Shown here: piece after piece, positions 37,261-39,842 of the stretch | Position numbering within the stretch: the first letter of the stretch is position 1 | How the letters are laid out: each line of letters begins with the position of its first letter | Assembly (NCBI GenBank): GCA_031259515.1 | Contig: JAIRLK010000194.1 | Span: forward strand, 1-39,842 | Source: Treponema sp. | GTDB lineage: Bacteria; Spirochaetota; Spirochaetia; Treponematales; Breznakiellaceae | DNA length: 39,842 nt | Direction of reading: 5' to 3' | Position numbers and translations under genes: made by a program | Notes under the pieces: model-generated | What the model saw: only the letters and a program-made list of their open reading frames with translations | The model's database searches: none | Told to the model about the DNA's origin: nothing

Positions 37261-39372
37261 TCATTTCTTTAAGGACCGCATGGCGTTAAGTGTGGCGATG
37301 ATCGTGACGCCTACGTCGCTGAACACGGCTTCCCACATGGCAGCTATCCCCAGGGCGCCCAAGGCCAGAATAACCAGTTTGACCCCCAGGGCAAAGACGA
37401 TGTTCTGCCAGATTATGGTCCGGGTCCGCTTCGCTATGCCTATGGCTTCGGCGATCTTGGAAGGCTCGTCAGTCATGAGCACCACGTCGGCGGCTTCTAT
37501 CGCCGCGTCGGAGCCAACCCCGCCCATGGCTATGCCCACATCGGCGCGGGCCAGAACCGGCGCGTCGTTGATACCGTCTCCTACGAATACCACTTTACCC
37601 GGCCCGGATCGCCCTCCTTCCAGTTCCTCCAGCTTTTCTACCTTTTGATGGGGCAATAGCGCGGCGTAGACCCTGTCTATGCCAAGTTCTTCCCCGATTT
37701 TTCCCGCCGCCCGCTGGGAGTCGCCGGTAAACAGGGCGATAGTTTTGACCCCCAGGGCTTTAAGGTCCGCGATTGCCTGTTTGCTGTCATCTTTCAATTC
37801 ATCGGCGATGACGATATACCCGGCAAAGGCGCCGTCTATGGCAAGGTAGACCACCGTACCGGGGACCTCCGTTTTGGTACAGGGAATACCCGCTTCTTCC
37901 AGGAGTTTACCGTTCCCGGCCAGTACGGTTTTGCCGTCTACCAAGACCCGTACCCCCTGGCCGGCTATTTCCTCATAGCCGGTTATGTTCCCGGTGGAAA
38001 CCTCCCTGCCATAGGCTTTGAGGATAGACTGGGCTATGGGATGGCTCGAATGGCTTTCGGCGTAGGCGGCGAAATAGAGCAATTCCTCCCGGGTAAGGCC
38101 CTGGGGGACTACGCTGGTAACGCTGAAGATGCCCCGTGTTAGGGTGCCGGTTTTATCGAACACCACGGTATCTACCCTGTTTAGGGCTTCCAGGTAATTG
38201 CCGCCTTTGACCAGGATGCCCCGGCGGGAAGCGCCGCCTATGCCGCCGAAGAAGCTGAGGGGGATGGAGATGACCAGGGCGCAGGGACAGGAAACAACCA
38301 GGAATACCAGGGCCCGGCGGAGCCAGTCGGCAAAACGGGCTTCCGGCAGGAGGAGGGGAGGGAGGACCGCCAGGATCAGAGCGGCGAAAACCACCGCCGG
38401 AGTGTAGTACCGGGCGAACTTCGTGATAAAGTTCTCCATTTTAGCCTTCCGGCTCCCGGCGTTCTGAACCAACCGCAATATCTTGGAAACCGTAGTCTCC
38501 CCAAATTCCTTGGATACCTCAATGGTCAGGAGGCCGTTCTTATTGACAGAACCGGACAGAACCTCGCTCCCGGTTTCAACGTCCCTGGGCAGGGATTCCC
38601 CGGTCAGGGCCGAGGTATCTAGGGCGGAACGGCCCTCAATAACCGCGCCGTCCAGGGGTATTTTTTCACCGGGCTTTACTACGATGAGGTCTCCAACCTT
38701 CACCGCTTCCGGGGAGACCCGGCTCAGGCCGGTTGCGGTTTTCAGGTTGGCGAAATCCGGACGTATGTCCATGAGGGCGGTGATGGACTTGCGGGAACGG
38801 CCAACGGCGTAGTTTTGGAAAGCCTCGCCCACCTGGTAAAAGAGCATCACCGCCGCCGCCTCGGGATATTCCCCTATGGCGAAGGCCCCTACAGTGGCCA
38901 GGCTCATAAGGAAGTTTTCGTCGAACACCTGCCCCCGGGCGATGTTTTTCAGGGCCCGCCAAACCACGTCGCCCCCGATAAGAAGGTAGCTCGCCAGGAA
39001 CACGGTAAATTCTATGTACCGGGAGAAGGGAAGTATCATGCCCGCAGCGAAAAGCAGGGCTCCCGCGCCCAGCAAAACGCGGCGCGTCCAAGGCTGCAAG
39101 CCCCGTCGGACCTCCGCCGGTTTCTCCGCCGTGGCTTTTTTTTCGTTCATCACGATATCCGGCTCAATACGCCGGATTATGGCTCCGGCTTCGGTTACAA
39201 CAACCTCGGCCTTCACATGCCCTTCAATCTCCATGGTCAAAAGCCGGTTCGTAAAATCTACGCTTGCCCCAAGTACGCCTTCAAGGGCGTGTACCTTTTT
39301 TTCGATCTTTCCGGCGCATACCGGGCAACAAAGACCTTCCAGGGTAAATTCCTTTCTGATGATCGCTTCCAT
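37261..39372 (-). CDS. zntA: Heavy-metal P-type ATPase, Zn/Cd/Pb exporter
   Basis: 703 residues. An N-terminal heavy-metal-associated domain carries CCPVC (Cys15, Cys16, Cys19). Membrane part and catalytic domains follow in normal order: TSALTGES (actuator TGE), SCPCALV (metal-binding CPC), FDKTGTLT (phosphorylated Asp), SSHPIA, GDGINDAP. The final helix pair has the Lys (LGVKLVILAL) and Asp (VFSDVG) expected of the Zn/Cd/Pb group rather than copper pumps. It lies after the ArsR-type gene and has its own promoter covered by the operator at 39408-39431. GGGAA before the ATG. Confidence 0.93.
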   Translation of the reverse strand: MEAIIRKEFTLEGLCCPVCAGKIEKKVHALEGVLGASVDFTNRLLTMEIEGHVKAEVVVTEAGAIIRRIEPDIVMNEKKATAEKPAEVRRGLQPWTRRVLLGAGALLFAAGMILPFSRYIEFTVFLASYLLIGGDVVWRALKNIARGQVFDENFLMSLATVGAFAIGEYPEAAAVMLFYQVGEAFQNYAVGRSRKSITALMDIRPDFANLKTATGLSRVSPEAVKVGDLIVVKPGEKIPLDGAVIEGRSALDTSALTGESLPRDVETGSEVLSGSVNKNGLLTIEVSKEFGETTVSKILRLVQNAGSRKAKMENFITKFARYYTPAVVFAALILAVLPPLLLPEARFADWLRRALVFLVVSCPCALVISIPLSFFGGIGGASRRGILVKGGNYLEALNRVDTVVFDKTGTLTRGIFSVTSVVPQGLTREELLYFAAYAESHSSHPIAQSILKAYGREVSTGNITGYEEIAGQGVRVLVDGKTVLAGNGKLLEEAGIPCTKTEVPGTVVYLAIDGAFAGYIVIADELKDDSKQAIADLKALGVKTIALFTGDSQRAAGKIGEELGIDRVYAALLPHQKVEKLEELEGGRSGPGKVVFVGDGINDAPVLARADVGIAMGGVGSDAAIEAADVVLMTDEPSKIAEAIGIAKRTRTIIWQNIVFALGVKLVILALGALGIAAMWEAVFSDVGVTIIATLNAMRSLKK

Positions 39373-39401
39373 ATCAAATTCCCTATAACGAAGCTAAACG
39401 A

Positions 39402-39431
39402 ATTAAATTGAACGATTGATAAATCGTTCAA
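39402..39431 (-). promoter_or_regulatory. zntA promoter with ArsR/SmtB-type operator
   Basis: A perfect 10-4-10 inverted repeat, TTGAACGATT-GATA-AATCGTTCAA (39408-39431). On the minus strand TTGAAC (39431-39426), an 18-bp spacer and TTTAAT (39407-39402) form a promoter that the palindrome covers almost exactly. Sites of this shape (TGAAC-type half-sites) are recognised by ArsR/SmtB-family zinc and cadmium repressors, whose gene lies directly upstream. Confidence 0.75.
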
Positions 39432-39478
39432 CCAATATCCGAAAAAAAACATCCTCTCCCAGTTCTTTTTTAAATGAG

Positions 39479-39842
39479 TTACTTTTCATTGACATGGACC
39501 AGGCCCTGGGCAAAAATGCCGCCTACATGCTCATCGTCCAGGGAATAATAGACAACCTTGCCGTCCTTGCGGTACTTGACCAGCCTGGTCTGTCTGAGGG
39601 TCCGCAGTTGATGGGAAATGGCCGACTTGGTCATGCCCAATAGGGCGGCGATGTCGCAGACACACATCTCGGAATGCTGTAGGGCGCAAAGTATCCGTAC
39701 CCTGGTGGAATCGCTGAACACCTTGAACATATCCGCCAGGTTAAGGAGGACTTCGTCTTCGGGCATGAGCTGCCGTACCCTGGCAATCACGTCCTCGTGG
39801 ATAACGTTGCAGTCGCAGGCGGCCGCTTTGTCGATTTCAAAG
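39479..39842 (-). CDS. ArsR/CadC-family metal-sensing repressor (5' end outside window)
   Basis: The frame is open to the window edge; 120 residues are visible. The winged helix is present: LADMFKVFSDSTRVRILCALQHSEMCVCDIAALLGMTKSAISHQLRTLRQTRLVKYRKDGKVVYYSLDD. Metal features: an N-terminal CDC followed by His (CDCNVIHED, CadC-type alpha3N site), CVC in the DNA-binding helix region, and Asp/His...His/Glu in the last helix (DDEHVGGIFAQGLVHVNEK, alpha5 zinc site). A GTG at 39790 could also start translation, but it would drop the CDC ligands, so the longer form is more likely. It probably releases the zntA operator on binding Zn or Cd. Confidence 0.88.
   Translation of the reverse strand, partial: FEIDKAAACDCNVIHEDVIARVRQLMPEDEVLLNLADMFKVFSDSTRVRILCALQHSEMCVCDIAALLGMTKSAISHQLRTLRQTRLVKYRKDGKVVYYSLDDEHVGGIFAQGLVHVNEK

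Overview
The window looks like chromosomal DNA of a spirochaete of the Treponema/Breznakiellaceae type, probably a host-gut lineage. The evidence is the flgF-flgG-flgJ rod cluster, an L27 without the N-terminal extension, a NadD-YqeK fusion, small treponeme-type TPR and hypothetical genes around rlmN/rsmD, an Rpn-type PD-(D/E)XK nuclease, and ABC binding proteins with 'AGGGKE'-like signal-peptide junctions. This assignment rests on remembered family traits, not on a database search. GC content is moderate to high in genes, with GC-rich repeats between some of them.

Layout. (1) 1-435: the tail of a hypothetical gene, then a REP-like palindrome. (2) 600-7816: a compact plus-strand operon behind a good sigma70 promoter: cystine/amino-acid ABC transporter (binding protein, permease, ATPase), two tandem glutathionyl-hydroquinone-reductase-like proteins, a frameshifted NMT1/TauA-type binding protein, cysteine synthase and a GNAT acetyltransferase. 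It reads as a uptake and processing unit for cystine or S-substituted cysteine. (3) 7698-9044: palindromic repeats and an Rpn-family nuclease. (4) 9045-11303: a secreted putative glycoside hydrolase with a propeller-like N-terminal half. (5) 11305-16199, minus: a housekeeping operon rplU-prp-rpmA-obg-nadD/yqeK-LCP-rsfS. (6) 16200-16700: an insertion-element remnant and repeat end. (7) 16644-23575: a sugar/polyol locus. A LacI-type regulator faces a five-gene minus-strand operon (ATPase, permease, binding protein, xylitol-type dehydrogenase, SDR). The same 15-bp operator, AAATTTGCGCAAAAA, occurs before the regulator and at the operon promoter. (8) 23861-27452: YfcC-type carrier, N-acyl-D-amino-acid-deacylase-like amidohydrolase and DapF-like racemase, facing an EamA transporter; a candidate D-amino-acid unit. 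(9) 28531-30950: flagellar rod genes behind a near-consensus sigma28 promoter, with a 207-bp MITE-like structured element in the predicted 5' leader. (10) 30956-37102, minus: rlmN, TPR protein, small protein, rsmD, hypothetical protein, a nucleotide-sugar-epimerase-like SDR and a divergent PRPP synthetase. (11) 37261-39842, minus: Zn/Cd P-type ATPase and its ArsR/CadC-type repressor, with a perfect 10-4-10 inverted-repeat operator on the ATPase promoter.

Most genes belong to known families. The points most worth following are the thiol operon with its frameshifted orphan binding protein, the LacI regulon operators, the D-amino-acid gene set, the flgF leader element and the dispersed intergenic repeat families. 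I found no CRISPR array, rRNA or tRNA gene.
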